Below, in pieces: positions 25,443-38,583 of a stretch of DNA of 64,000 bases (the stretch's first letter is position 1; every line of letters begins with the position of its first letter). The notes under the pieces were generated by a model that was given only the letters and a program-made list of their open reading frames with translations, made no database searches and was not told the origin of the DNA. The stretch spans positions 16,605 to 80,604 of the forward strand of contig JADHZB010001799.1 in NCBI GenBank assembly GCA_015657535.1. The letters are read 5' to 3'. This DNA comes from Nephromyces sp. MM_2019 (Eukaryota; Apicomplexa; Aconoidasida; Nephromycida). A program made the position numbers and the translations under genes.

Positions 25443-28298
25443 CAGTCTATTAAGATTTATCATAGGTGTTGAATTTATTTACATAGTTAGTTTGTTTTGT
25501 TCTTGTGTTAGCTGCCACTGATGCTTAGAGCTAAGTTAGTCCCTTACTTTATCGTATGATGTATTTATTACTCACGATGAATAGATAGTAAAAACAAAAT
25601 TGAATTTCATCCTTAAATGACATATTTTATTGCTGTACGTTTATTGGTAGCTTTTGTGACTTGGACCATTTTCATCTGAAATTGTGGAATAGTTATCAAG
25701 TGGTAGGTAGATAAAATCTCTTAAAAAGCACTACGGTATTAAAACTTTATTTTTGCTAAGATCTTCATAGATAAATCACTTTACAAATTGATTATTTTTA
25801 ATCTAAAATCAATATGAGAAAATTCTCATAAAAAAACAGCTATGTAATCATTTTAAAAAAATTTCCAATCACTTTTATTTGCTTAACTTTGATTGATAAA
25901 ATTATTAAAGTGGTAATTGAAAAGTCCTGTATTTGAATTTTAAAACAAATTATTCCATACCAGGCCTAGCTGAATGAACCTCACATTCAAGCTAAGTATG
26001 ATGATCGTTCCGGCAGCATGTAAAAACATTTAATTACTTTTACACATCGTGAAACAACATTGAGCTTGTATCCAACTTAAGTTTTCAATTTCGAACTAAA
26101 ACATAAGTTAGTAATCAAAACATCCCCAAATAAAAATTTATTAGAATTACTAACACACGAATTGCTTGAGAAATTTGATGGTTTGCAATAGCTATATCAA
26201 ATTTTTGTTTTGCTGCTTCTAAATCAATAGTTAAAGTAATTAATTTGACTATTTACAACAGTTAACATTTAAAAATTGGACTTAATCTACATATTATGTG
26301 CTATAAGAGATTATACATTTTCGGAAAATCAAACTCATAAAATTAAAATCAGTATGAATGCGTTAAAGCTCCTTTGAAGCTCCAAAGCACCAAGAACACA
26401 AGAGTATTTCATTTAACGTTTCTTTATAAATTTTCACTAATCAGAAATTGAATGAAAATTTTTAATAGGTACTTGCAAAACTAAAACTACTCATGATAAG
26501 TAATAGAGCAGGGAGAGTTTGTTCAAATTGAGACAAATCAGCCTTTTTTAGGTTGCTCATATCTATGAAAGTCCAAAACTAACTTAATATTTTGTTACAG
26601 ATTATTGAAACTAAGAAGATATTCATTCAAATCACATTCTAGAAATTACACTTTGTAATAACTTGAATTGTCACTGTTTCAAATTTCAAGATGTATTTGG
26701 GATCCAAATTTTGGTATTATAACTCATTGAGCATCTGAGCAAGCAGTGAAATTTAATTCTTATCACACACTATGGAGTTTAGATCACTATCGGTTCAAAC
26801 ATTTTATCAGATTTAAATAATCTGCTATAGATTTAAAACCCAGTCTCTTTCTTGTAAATTTGGGAGTAATCTAAAAGTTAAATCGATTATGGAAGCATAA
26901 ACATTAAGAAAACTATTTCATTTACAACATTTTAAGCGTGCTGAGATATCAAATTTTACAACTAACACCTAAAGTCGTTTTTGTTATTTAGGAAATTAAC
27001 ATGCCAATTACCCAACAAACTGACTTAAGTTAATAAATTCTCCCAAACATGATCTTTCTTAATTTAAACCCAAGCCCTTAACAATCGTTAGCTAAAGTGA
27101 TCCTGGCTATTTGTTTTTTCCTTTGTCCTAAAAATTAAGCGCCCTTATTGAAACAAACTTGTGAAGAGAGATTGTAAATTTAAACCCACTAACATTAAGT
27201 GCTTCAAATTGCTTTTAATGATATTTGTTTACTCAATCATATTATTAAATATGTTCAAACCCTTTAGTAAGTGCATTTACTATAAAGAGAAATGACAATA
27301 TAGAGATTCTTTCTATACTTTATAAAATAAGCTCAGACCTTTGCTTTTATTTTTCTTAAATGATTGTTTTCTTAACATTTCTCAACGACTTTTTATTTGG
27401 TTTCTATTATTTCTTATTTTCAAATTTATTTCATTAAATAATTGAAAATGATTATTTAGGTAGCAGACTATTATTTTGAAAAAATAATTAATAAGGAAAT
27501 TTATACTTAAATAAAAGGCCAGTCATAAAATGTTATTTTGAAACATTGAAATATGAAAGAATTTAAGGACGTTTGATGGTTATATAAATTGATTATCAAT
27601 TAGAGAAATGAAATTCTTTAAAAAATAGGCAATATTATAAAATTTTGTTAAAGAAAATACCAGATTTTGTAGTTTTTTTTCATAGGCTTTGCTTTGTAAA
27701 TTATATAAAATCAATAAATTATGTTCACTTTTACAAGATTAAAATAAAATTCTCTATGCAATTACTTTGAGTTGAGATATACCTATTTTATGTTAATTGG
27801 AATGTCTTGAGAATGACATAAATCTGAGTATAATCTTTGAAATTAACCTGTTAATGAAAATAAAATAATCTAGTGTTTATTATGTTGACAAGTGCAGCAT
27901 AATTAAAAGTAAAAACCGATTCTGAAACTTAGGACTATAATAAAGTTGATATTTCATTTAACAAAAAGTTTAATTTCATTAAAGTTTGTTAAAGAGTTGG
28001 TAAGTATAATTTAAAATATATAGTTGGTGTGTTATTGTAATCAATTTTAATGTATAAGTATTTAATGGATCAAATTTTGCCTCATCAAATAAAAAGATTT
28101 TGCCTCTTATTTTAGCAAAATAGATATTTTTAATTCCAAAATGTTATTTGTATTATTAAAATTTGGTTAATAACCTTTTAGAATTGAAAAGTGTAAAAAA
28201 AATCCATAGATCATTGAGAAAATGCTTGGTGGTAATAAACTATAATAAAGTTTCTGGATCGCAAAGTAAGAATTTACAAAGAAAACTTGGGGTATGAT
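25443..28298. other. 2.9-kb intergenic region between the Rab11 copies
   Basis: Very A+T-rich, without a frame I can support on either strand. I also saw no third Rab11 fragment in it. Confidence 0.45.
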
Positions 28299-29500
28299 TT
28301 AATTAGAGCAGCAATATTTAGCTTTCGGACGTGAAGCAGGTTCCTAATGATGAATAGAAAGTATTGTAAAGCTATTTATGCAAACATTTTCTATAATTGT
28401 TCATACCGATTTTAATGGTACAGCTGGACCCGGTCCTGGGTTTGTTTGATCAGTTCCACTAGGCTTTGTAGGGCCTTGTAAGTATATTTCTGCGGTGGCA
28501 TAAATTATTGAATAATGGGGGAATTAGCAGGTATTGTGCTTTTTAATGATCGAGAAGTCAATTGCTTATAAATATTACCTTTAAGAACTTGGTAAAATGC
28601 TTCATTTACATTTGTAACATTTAAAGCTGAAGTTTCTATTAAAGCTAAATTATTTTTACCTGATATATTTTTAAGGGGAAATTTGTCAGACATATATGCA
28701 TGAGATCAAGATGTAACTCCAATAATATTAAATATGAAAAAAGTTTTACTTGCAAAATCCCTGGCTTCAGCTTGAGTAACCTGCCTTATATTTTCAAGGT
28801 CATCTTTATTACCAACTAATAGAATAACCACTTTGGGCCCTGCATGATCTCTTAGTTCTTTTAGCCAATTTTTAATCTGCATACATCAAATATTCTCTTT
28901 TTGAGTGAAAATTTATAACAAGATTGTTAAAAATTATATACGTTTTCAAAAGAAGATCTCTTCGAAATGTCATAAACTAGTAGTGCACCCTTTGCTCCTC
29001 TGTAATACGCAGATGTTATTGCTTGGAATCTTTCTTGTCCAGCTGATGTGAAAGCAAGATGTATATAGTAACTTAGAAAATAGAAAAGGTATGCATAACC
29101 TGTATCCCATAACTGAGCATTTACAATGACATCGTCTGTTATGTTAACAATTTTTGATGTAAATTCTACACCAATTGTTGGCTTACTTCCTAGATCAAAT
29201 TCACCCCTGGAAAATCTAATGAAAAAATCAATTGTAATGTCGTTTTCTCATAGATTGTAGAATAGTTATTCCAAAGCTAATAGAATGTTCAGTTCTATTT
29301 CAAGCGTGCATAGCAACCAGAATAAAAAATCAATCAAACCTTGAAAGTAAGTTGGACTTTCCTACTCCAGAGTCTCCTATTAGTACAACTGTTATAATTT
29401 TAAATACGGGATAATTATTGATGGAGCTTAGTAGATATTTATTGATTAAAATTAACATACCTTTGTAAAGGAAGTTATAATTTTCTTTTGTTTCTGCCAT
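28299..29500 (-). CDS. RAB11A: Rab11A-like small GTPase, copy 2
   Basis: A paralogue of the gene at 23694-24895 with the same eight-exon layout and phases. It starts [13 protein letters not shown] and keeps [28 protein letters not shown] and ETSALN. The C-terminal linker differs ([17 protein letters not shown]) and it ends KAKYCCSN, again a CCXX prenylation site. Differences in the core include VNAQLWDT for VKAQLWDT and FQAITSAYY for FRSITSAYY; the FxAITSAYY form is nearer to other Rab11 proteins. Exons 4-5 and the intron between them are nearly identical to copy 1 while other introns are unrelated, which suggests gene conversion. Both copies look functional. They may share the Rab11A role or divide it. 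Confidence 0.93.
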
Positions 29501-30839
29501 TTTAAGTTTATAATTTCAGAATTGGATTTGGAAAAGAGAAAAGTAACTCTACCTATTTAAGTAATTAAAATTACGAGAATAGTAAAACTAGAAGGGGATA
29601 CAGTATTTAAACACAAGATGTTTGGGATTAGAGCCAGGAAATATTCACAAAAACACCAGAAAGGAGGTGTTGTTAGCAGTTCTACTCAAATATGTTAAGT
29701 GTGAAATTCTTTTCGCACTTAGAGTTTTAATAAATCTATGCTCGTGAATAAAAAGAGGTTATTGAAAACAAAAATTATAAATAAAACAGTCATGTTCGAA
29801 AACTAGTAAAATTTCTATAAATATATGTATAGGTACTGTTTTCGGTTCTATTCATAAAAAAGGGTTATGTCCCAAATGAATTAATAAGCTGAATGATAAA
29901 AATATTAATGTTTAATTAAAAAATTTTACTAACTAAATTAAAGGAGTTGAATAGCTATCACTTATGTTAGGTATAAAAATATGTATATGTTTCATGTCTA
30001 AAACAAAAGATGTGTGTTGACACTTATTATTGTCCAGCTTGATGTGAGTAGATTTCAAACATATACAGCTCTATAAATTGCACATTACTCTGCTCCAAGC
30101 AAACCTACGTGACTATTATGTAACAAGCTATAAAAGAATCCAACAGCACGGCGAATATGAAAACACAATAAAAAACACATGATTATAAGATAATACAAAT
30201 CTCACAAATTCTTGGCTTGAATTAAAAGTTTTATTCAAAGAGCAAATAACTTTTTCTGATATAATATCTAATTCAATTTAACTTTATATAAAAATGTTGG
30301 AATACGAAAATTTTTAGTCTATTTTCAGTTCAGGCAGGCAAAAGTATTGTTAAGCTTTTCACAACTTTTAGGCATTGAATTCAGATCGATGCTGATATTG
30401 AAAATTTCCTAGAGCCTAATTGTAAAGCAATAAAGTAAAAAATTTTATTCATGTATTCTCTCTCTTTCGTTCTCTTTTCCAATTTTATTACTTATCTCTA
30501 TTTATTATATTTGATTAGGAAAAGAATTCATTGATAACATCTTCAATAGACATTTTTCTCTGGTGATTGAATTGAAATGTATAACGTAAATTTTACAAAA
30601 AATAGAGCCTTTTTATATATTCGTTATTAATTCTCAATAACAGATTTTTCAAAATCTTTGATATTTTTTGATTTAATTTTTTAAAAATCTTTTATTTGAT
30701 ATAAAAAAAACTACAACTTGTTTTTCTAAGATCAAAGTTGCAAAGAGATTATCTTGCTTTAAAAATTAAATCAATTTTAAGCCATTATTCAACGAATTTT
30801 GAGTTGCTTCATCTAAACTATAACTAAGTTGCATGAATA
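29501..30839. other. intergenic upstream of Rab11 copy 2
   Basis: A+T-rich spacer without a gene I can support. Confidence 0.45.
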
Positions 30840-32300
30840 ATGAATGATTCAAGTTCTCTAAATTAAGCTAGCTTTATTTACATTTTACCAACTAAACTTT
30901 TAACAACACACAATTACGATGCTGAACATACTCTACAAGCAGATTTTCCTATATTAATAGCATGTCTGATAGATTTAATAAATAACTCAGACTCTAAAAA
31001 TATTTCACCATCTTTAGCAGAAATAACAATTGTTGGAATATAGGATGAAATATACATTGCCTTCTTGAGTGTCAATTATAGTTGAAGCTGTTAAAGATCT
31101 CCTTTCAAATTTTTCGTATAGTTTTGCTGCTCTTCTGAAGGTTTAAAATATGTGAAATATTCTCCCGGATAAGCTTATTTACCAGGAGGGCGGGCGCCTT
31201 AATAAGGATAGTTCTCTATAAGCTATTTGCTTAAATCATCATCCACAGTTGAAGAAATTTAAATTATATCGAAAATATTCTCCACCTGAAATTGATAAAA
31301 AACTACTAAAAACGGAGAAGAATGCTTAAAATCTGTTGTCGTTATTACAAGATTATAGACAAATTTTTTATGCATCAAATTCTGCTATAAAACAATTGAA
31401 AAATCGAATATAAAAATATTGATGAAAATCAGAAAGAAGTAGTTGAAAGCCAAATGTATCTTTGTGGGATAACATTGTAAATACTATCACTGTAAATACA
31501 TCATAAGAGTTTCGTCTACTATTATTGCTGATTTAAATAGGAAAATATAGTTGTTCAAGAAATAAATGTGTCTAATACATTATAAATGAAGAAATAAAAA
31601 TTTTAAGTGAGCCCCTTAAAAAAGGTAGGGGATAATGTAGTAAATTTCCATCAGAATACCAGAGTTTAATGAATGGAATCTGAGGAATAAAATACAAATA
31701 TTACAAAATTCAAAAGAAAGTTTTGAAATAATAAAAGAATGGCAGCAGTCATTAGAAGACAATAGATAGTATTTATAACGGTGGTCTCCAATGGCACATT
31801 TTGCAACTTCAGCACCAATTAATCAGCCTAATATAGTAAATAATTTCTACCAAAACAATAGCACAAAAATTTGTATGTTTTACATATCTACCACAAGGCG
31901 AGCTAAATTAATAATGTTATACCTAGCGTTAGTGACAAATTAATCGAATTGTTGAGAAGATAGCAAGCTTTAATTTGTTAGTCACGCACCGTTTAGGTTT
32001 TTAATAAGGAAATAACAATTTATGTAATTAAAAAATTTTAATGGGAACTTAAAAGTTACTCTTGCACCAACAACACCTTTAAAACTTCTTCTAAACGCCC
32101 TATTTTGTTATTTAGAAATGTCAATGAAACAATACAAAAGTCAGACATTCCAAGTAAATAATTAGTCAAACAGGAAATATGCACACACCACCGTCAACAA
32201 ACATGCTCAATTAAAAGTACCCAGCTATTGGCAAGTACTGTTGAGAGCGTTCTATACTTAACAATACGCATAAAGCACACACGCACCATTAGACGCTGAC
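30840..32300 (+). pseudogene. probable decayed coding region, family unknown
   Basis: No intact gene exists here, yet several stretches on the plus strand read like real protein between stops and frame changes. From 30867 a frame is open for 57 codons and contains [17 protein letters not shown]. Around 31255-31320 and 31330-31410 another frame gives SPPEIDKKLLKTEKNA and NLLSLLQDYRQIFYASNSA. At 31641-31763 a third frame, 41 codons open, includes ESFEIIKEWQQSLEDNR, a likely coiled coil. At about 31930-32300 a frame contains SSKRPILLFRNVNETIQ. The interrupting codons are mostly TAA and TAG, often where Gln would suit. The simplest reading is a pseudogene decayed by AT-biased mutation with frameshifts. 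I found no consistent splice sites to rescue it and recognise no family. Confidence 0.4.
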
Positions 32301-33486
32301 TCATCGCATAGACACACCAACTCATACAAGTGTGCACACATGCTCTATTTACATCAATTAGGTAAGATGAATTAATGAATGATGCTTTTTCCTAATAATA
32401 ATCTCAAATAATTTTTACGATTTAAAAACAAAATAAATAGCTAACAATCTCATAGACACCTAAAAAAACAATTGAATCAGATTTGATAATAAATAAGATT
32501 TGCAACTAAATTGCTTTTAATACAGATTTGATAAAATTTTTATAAAAATCCCCAAATCGTGATCATATAGAATATTCATGAATTAAAATTTTTTAGTCTA
32601 TGTGATATTAAGTAAGAGCTTCAATTTTTTATTCAAAAATTGATCAGCTTCATAGTTAGGAGAAGACATCCAGAAGGAATATTATAGTTTATAGTAATTG
32701 CATTAAATACAATAAGATCTTTACGAAATCTTTCCAGTTTACATAAAAACAGTGTATTTTACACATTTCACTTGCTTCATAAGAAAAAAGTTTTCGGATA
32801 CAAGATTCAAAATTTGGAACACAAACAAATTAATAGTGATATTAAGTTAATGTATTTAAATACTTTAAAACTACAAAAGTTTTCAATAAAAAGCCTAACC
32901 ATACATTTCACCCATATCCTGATATAGATTTCCACAATTTCTGATATAAACAAAATTATCTATGTATATTGCTTTAAACTAATACAATTCTAAGATTATT
33001 TAAACTAACATTTGATTTTATCTTTAAAACTTGTTCCAATTATATGGACATAAATTTCAATCAGAATGAAGAGATTATGATGATTCGAATTATTTTATCT
33101 CAAACTTTTAAATTATTCACAATAATGAAATCTAGAGTTAAGTAGCTTAATATACAGCTCAAGAATTGAATGATATAAGAAGAATGCTCAAGATTGTTTA
33201 TGGCGGGTTACATTATTTTCAATATGTATATAATGTTAAGAATTTTGAAAGTTTAATTATTCACTAAAAATAGCTCATTTTAAGTCGCATTTTTTGGAAA
33301 GCTTAATTTGTTTTAAAATTATGTATATAATATCTATTTTAAAAGGTTTTAAAGTTTAATTAATATTTTCAAATCAAAATAAATTAAAATTAAAAATTAA
33401 ACATTTAAAATGGATGTTGTAAAGTTTCCACTTCGAATTTGGAAAAATAAATTTAGGATTTTTAGCGAGCTTCTTCTTTTCGAACA
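32301..33486. other. intergenic, no supported gene
   Basis: A+T-rich spacer up to the 3' end of CDC45. A small palindrome of TA/CATA type lies near 33548 inside the last CDC45 intron. Confidence 0.4.
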
Positions 33487-36400
33487 TTATTGATCCAGAT
33501 CATCAATGTATATTTCACTAAACTTTTGTTTTATGAGGACATTGAACATATGTATATATATACATATCTACATTTAATAATTAAATTCAATGCTAAATAT
33601 AAAAAAAATTGTTTTTGCGGAACAGAAATTCAAAGTTAGAACTTACTGAATCACTACCATCTGAATAATATTGAGATGGCTCTTCTTCATAAGCTCCATT
33701 TTCTTTATTCATCATCACTGAAGTGCCAAGCTCTTGTATTGTTGGTGATCGAGGAATAATTGATGTTAGTTTTATCTTCTTATTCAATGGTGAATTATCT
33801 GAATGATCCGACACAAAATCAGTACCTGGATTTGAGAAATGGGTTTCCCCCATAGAATCTGGTGGTTCCTGGAAAATCTGGCCTAACTGATGTCTCTTTT
33901 TGTATAGATCTAGCATTTGCAACTTAGTATCATTAAACTTGTTTGAGTACATTGTGGCCATACAAGGGTGAAGTGCTAAATAAAAAGAATGATATAGTTG
34001 TTACCTCTTATAATTTATTATTACTGAAACTTACAATTTTGTTTCAAGACCTTTTGGAGGTCTAAGTAGTAGATAATTGATGACCAGAGGCTGTAAGGTG
34101 ATATTAACAAAAATTAATGATAGCTTTGAAAAATCTTTTTTTGTTACTCACTCTGGATTTTCTTTATCAGCAATGGGGTTGACAGCATATATAGATATCT
34201 TTTCGGAATTTGAAGGATGAGGAACGCTCAAAATGATTGAGTTACATCTAGTTCTATCACCTCGCTAAAAAAGTTTTAGCATTTGATTGCTTAATTGTTA
34301 TTATCATGATTAAATATATCAAATACTTTTATACCGCTTTATAGCAAGAGCTTAGCAAGGCTATGAACCTCAATTGCATGGGATGGCTGAAAAATATTTT
34401 AAAAGTGTGCGTTTTTAAAGTGCTGGGTATAAATATAACTTATTAATTGTCAGATTGAATAGATTATCAATAGCAATATTATATTTATTATGTGTAAGAA
34501 TTGTTCAATTTGCATGAATGTCTGACAGGTGAGTGGCTTTTGCAGCACGGAAATTGAAGTGCCAAACAATATCTCCACCGCATTTTCTTGCTTCCATCTT
34601 GCCATGTTTGATCTGCGAATATTGAATTTTAGAATAGGTAATCGAAAAGGATACAACTATTGAATGACCTTTGTGAATAAATCAGTCAAATGTAATTGTG
34701 AGGCAGGTAAAATTGCCTGCAAAAGTTGAGCTTCAGTCTTGTTATCATATGAGTAATCAATTTTAATAAGGCTGAAAAAAAGTGCACAGGAAATAACCTA
34801 TAATATTATTTTCAATTAAGATCGATCTTACGTTTCAATTATATGTTGAAAATCACGACAGTTTCCACAGCTTGGGTTAATTGAGCTCTTCTTTTCTGAC
34901 CAAAATTATCATTGAGTAAAAGGTAAGGGTGCTAAGTTATGTTTAAATGGTGGGTAGCATACATTTTGTATATTTGATAAAGTGTAAACTTAAATAATTA
35001 TAGCATTTTCATTCCAATGAACGGATATATAGTAATCTCAATACAAATGGCTAACCAGAATTAAAAGAGAGTATAAAGTTGGACATATGAGCGAGGGCTG
35101 CATTGTTTAAATCAGGATGTTCTAGACGTGCCCAATCCATTGTGTTTGCTGAGTTACCATATTTCTGATGTAGATGTTGATGGACTTCGGATTCCTTATT
35201 CTAAAGTCAAATGTAGGTACTTTAAAATATGGTCAACTAATAATATAAGTGGCTTTATACCGTTATCCTGAACTCAGATTGATGAGATTGCATTTCTTTC
35301 TTTGTTACACCGCAGTTCATGCGTATCTCATTATCTCGCTGAATTTAAAAGAAATTTTTTGATATTCGCTTAAGTATTTCCAAAATCAAATAAAAAGTAA
35401 CTAGTTTTTCCATGTAAAGTAGATTCAAGTTCTAGGTTTTATAAATTGCTTATCTTACAGCTTCCTCGGTTTCATCATGACTTTGTACAAAAATGTGATC
35501 CGATGCATATAATGCATCCTCCAGGGAGCTAATATACATAATTATAGGGCTAATAAAGTGTACTGGAGATAAGATTAACTTTTGTTGTAGTACCTGTACT
35601 GTAAAAATGGAAGAATTCCATATCGTGTGCTTAGTGCAAACTCATCTTCTACATTCCTGAGAGTTTTATAGAATAGTTAAGCAATTAAATAAACAAAAAT
35701 AGATTTAAGAATAACCAAATAAAATCTGAGAAGATACTATGTATTTCTAAACATATCAACAATTATTTGGTATGAATAGCTATTCCTCACATTTGCCCTT
35801 GTCGCATTTCTTTTTTTAGTAAGCTAAGCAGTTCTTCATAATCATGTGTGTCAATGTATTGTTGTAAATAATGCCAAAATAGTGAAATCGATGTTAAAAA
35901 CTCCTTTTTAGCATAAATCGCTTTATTTGCTCCCAAATCAGATACAATCTGAAGATTTCCAAGGTAAAGTATAAACATGAACTTTAAAAACAAAAATGAA
36001 TTTAAAAAAATTTGCTAAGTTGACGAATCTAGTAAAAATTCATATATCAAAAACAGATTAGATAATTGATTTTAATTATCCTTTTATATAAACTATTTCT
36101 AAATATTAATTGGTAATCTAGTTATAATTTTATAGTAATGAAAAATAAATATTCTGCAGTTATAATATTACTTGATTCATCAGGTGGCAAATAGGTAAGG
36201 AAAAGTACAGCCCCGAGGAGGGAGATGAGGCGGAATATCGTGTTTTAGAGGAGTTTTTATCGTTCTGCTTGCGCTGTTATATAAAGTTTATACTTCAGTT
36301 TCAATGATTAATTATTGATAAGGTTTAAGATAAAATTACTTGGGTGTTAGATTTGTTTTTAGTTCGTTCCCCTAAACCATTCTTTAATTAATCAGGTGTT

Positions 36401-37538
36401 TACGGTTTTTTCAAGTTTTCATATAATTAGATAGTTATTATACTGACTCACCTTGCTTTCAAGCCAATTTTGGTATTCTGTATTATCAATCACAAGGAAC
36501 CAATTCTCAGTCTGTATTAATCGTAGTAAAACTATATCAAGGTGCTCATTTTAAATAAATAAGACTTTTCCAAGATAACTTTCAAGCTCACCCCAGTCGT
36601 AATGATAGTTCATAGTAAAAATTGTTATTATTGGTAGTTAAAAGTATCTCAAATATAAATTAAATTTAATTAAGCTCAATGTTACCTCATTTTCGAAAAT
36701 CTTCAAGAATGGCCTACGATAATCAAATACCCAGAATTGTAGCTGATCCTTTAGTTCTTGGGTGCCAAGGGAGTCCAGGAAGTGATTTTGTATTGTAGCA
36801 AAGAATTCCATGCTTATAAAACTGTGTGATCCAAACCCAAGTAAAATTATCCTCAAATATGGTTTGAGCTACAAGTAAAAATAAGTGAAATTGATATTTA
36901 TATAAATGTCTAGAAAGATCAATTTAAAATTATCGATTGATTAAATGTATTTTTCTGTGAAAATAACTTGTATGAGTGGATTTTCTTGAGTTTCTTTTTG
37001 TTGTTCTTCAATTATGTTGTAGATGTCGTCCAGGGAAGATATGTATATCACATCGAAATCGATGCCGGAAATGTTGTTATGTAGTCCATGCATCTGATAA
37101 AATTGTGTTAAGATGTTATTTAAGAAGGATTCAGATAATCATTTCTATTCTAAATCGTTAATGTTTTGTTATTGAGTTCCAATGGTTTAAACAATCATTA
37201 GAGCTCATGTGATTCTTATGTTAATGAGTAGTCATAGAATGCCATTTCAAATTTATTTTAATAGGATACAAAGTACATATTCGAAGCAGGAAAACGTAGA
37301 TGAAATAGCTCCCAAAACATAATAGCAAGCTTTTTAATTAGATAACCTTGAGGATTCGAAGCGCAAGAATAGAGTCGCAATCATCAGCGCAAAAAATTAG
37401 GAAACTAAGTTTGTGACTGGGTCGTTTATTCCTTTGGAACACATTAGTACGATTTCTTCTATTAGTGAGAGTTACACCAACCAAGCCATCTGCATTCAGA
37501 TAGCTTGCTCTAAATTGTTCAACTGGTATGACAGGCAT
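33487..37538 (-). CDS. CDC45: CDC45, DNA replication initiation and CMG helicase factor
   Basis: CDC45 joins MCM2-7 and GINS to form the replicative CMG helicase at origins and forks. I trace about 18 exons in consistent phase from ATG 37538 to TAA 33487, about 680 residues. Family resemblance runs through the protein: LSFLIFCADDCDSILALRIL near residue 48 (the conserved LLfvAsDvDALcA region), FDVIYISSLDDIY, FWVFDYRRP (family FVCDTHRP), a Ser-rich insert before YSASSPSSGLYF, FWHYLQQYID (family iVGLTDqyi), STRYGILPFLQYSSLEDALY (family LRHWSLYDsm), NCGVTKKEM (family lGiPLee), and NSIILSVPHPSNSEKIS (family LvLAaPL). The C-terminus extends about 110 residues past the usual end, with two Ser-Pro sites (NSPLNKK, RSPTIQ) and an acidic tail. 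A few donors (exon 13 especially) are non-ideal guesses. Confidence 0.88.
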
Positions 37539-38583
37539 AGTAAGGACTTCTCAACAATCTACAGCTTTAGAGAGTAGTAGGACAGTATAGATAGCGCCAT
37601 CCAGTTGGTGTAATCAATAGACTGAATGTTGGGGTGATATAGTGAGGGAATGTCAATTTATTTATGGGAAGCGAGTTCGAATAAAGGTGAGCCGATTATC
37701 AATACTTGTAAATGTGAATATAAATTTAGAGATGGATTATTCTTGGATCTTCAATTGAAAGGTAGGTATATACTTTCATTATTTGTAAAACTATTCATAT
37801 CTAATAAAAATGAAGCTTAAAAAAGCATCTTGATAAAGTCGTTTTAATTTATAATTTCAAACTTAACAAAAATTGAAACTAGTTATACTGAAGGCTGTAA
37901 GACACGAGGTCCTAAGGGCAGGCAACCAAAAATTAATTAACATGAGCAATATTTAAAATTTTGGATTAAGTTTTCGTTTTATTTGGGAATGTATTCAGTC
38001 AAATATCAGTTTTATATTTTTTTTTGTGAAAACTGCATTCAAATAATTACTTGAGCTAAATTCATTTCAATGGAGATAAATCAGATTGTGCTAACTAGCT
38101 TTATATCATAAGACAATCAATTGTTTTTGTTGTGTAATCTTCATAATATTCTAGGTTTTCAAGCAATGATATAAATTAATCGTGATAGGTCATTCTGATT
38201 TTTGTATTAATTGTTGAAGCAAAAGAGGGGATCCTTTGATCATCAAAATTGGAATACAAAAGTTGATAAATAAGAAATAAGGTTCTCTAATTATTTGGGT
38301 TCTAGGCATGAATTCTCAAATCACACAACTTAATGTTTGAATGGTTTAAAAATCATAAAATATATAAACCTTATGTGCTTTGTAGATGAATCTTATGTTA
38401 ATGTGGCAATTGCATATGGAGAGAGACCTCTCAGAGATAAAAAAATTTTTTAAAAGTTTGTGAGCTGTGAATCGTGGCTTTATAATTGCTTATTTGGCTC
38501 TATAGTAATAAATCTATTAATAAAATTATTTTTTAAATTAAGGACTTAAGAAGGTATGGGAAATACATAGTAGGTGTATCAGG
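37539..38583. other. intergenic between uL24m 3' end and CDC45 5' end
   Basis: About 1 kb containing the CDC45 promoter region. I see no gene. Confidence 0.5.

Noticed and set aside
30840..32300. Idea that the host genome itself uses UAR as Gln, as ciliates do
   Set aside because: TIM14, SDHAF4, both Rab11 genes, CDC45 and uL24 end at TAA or TAG exactly where their families end.
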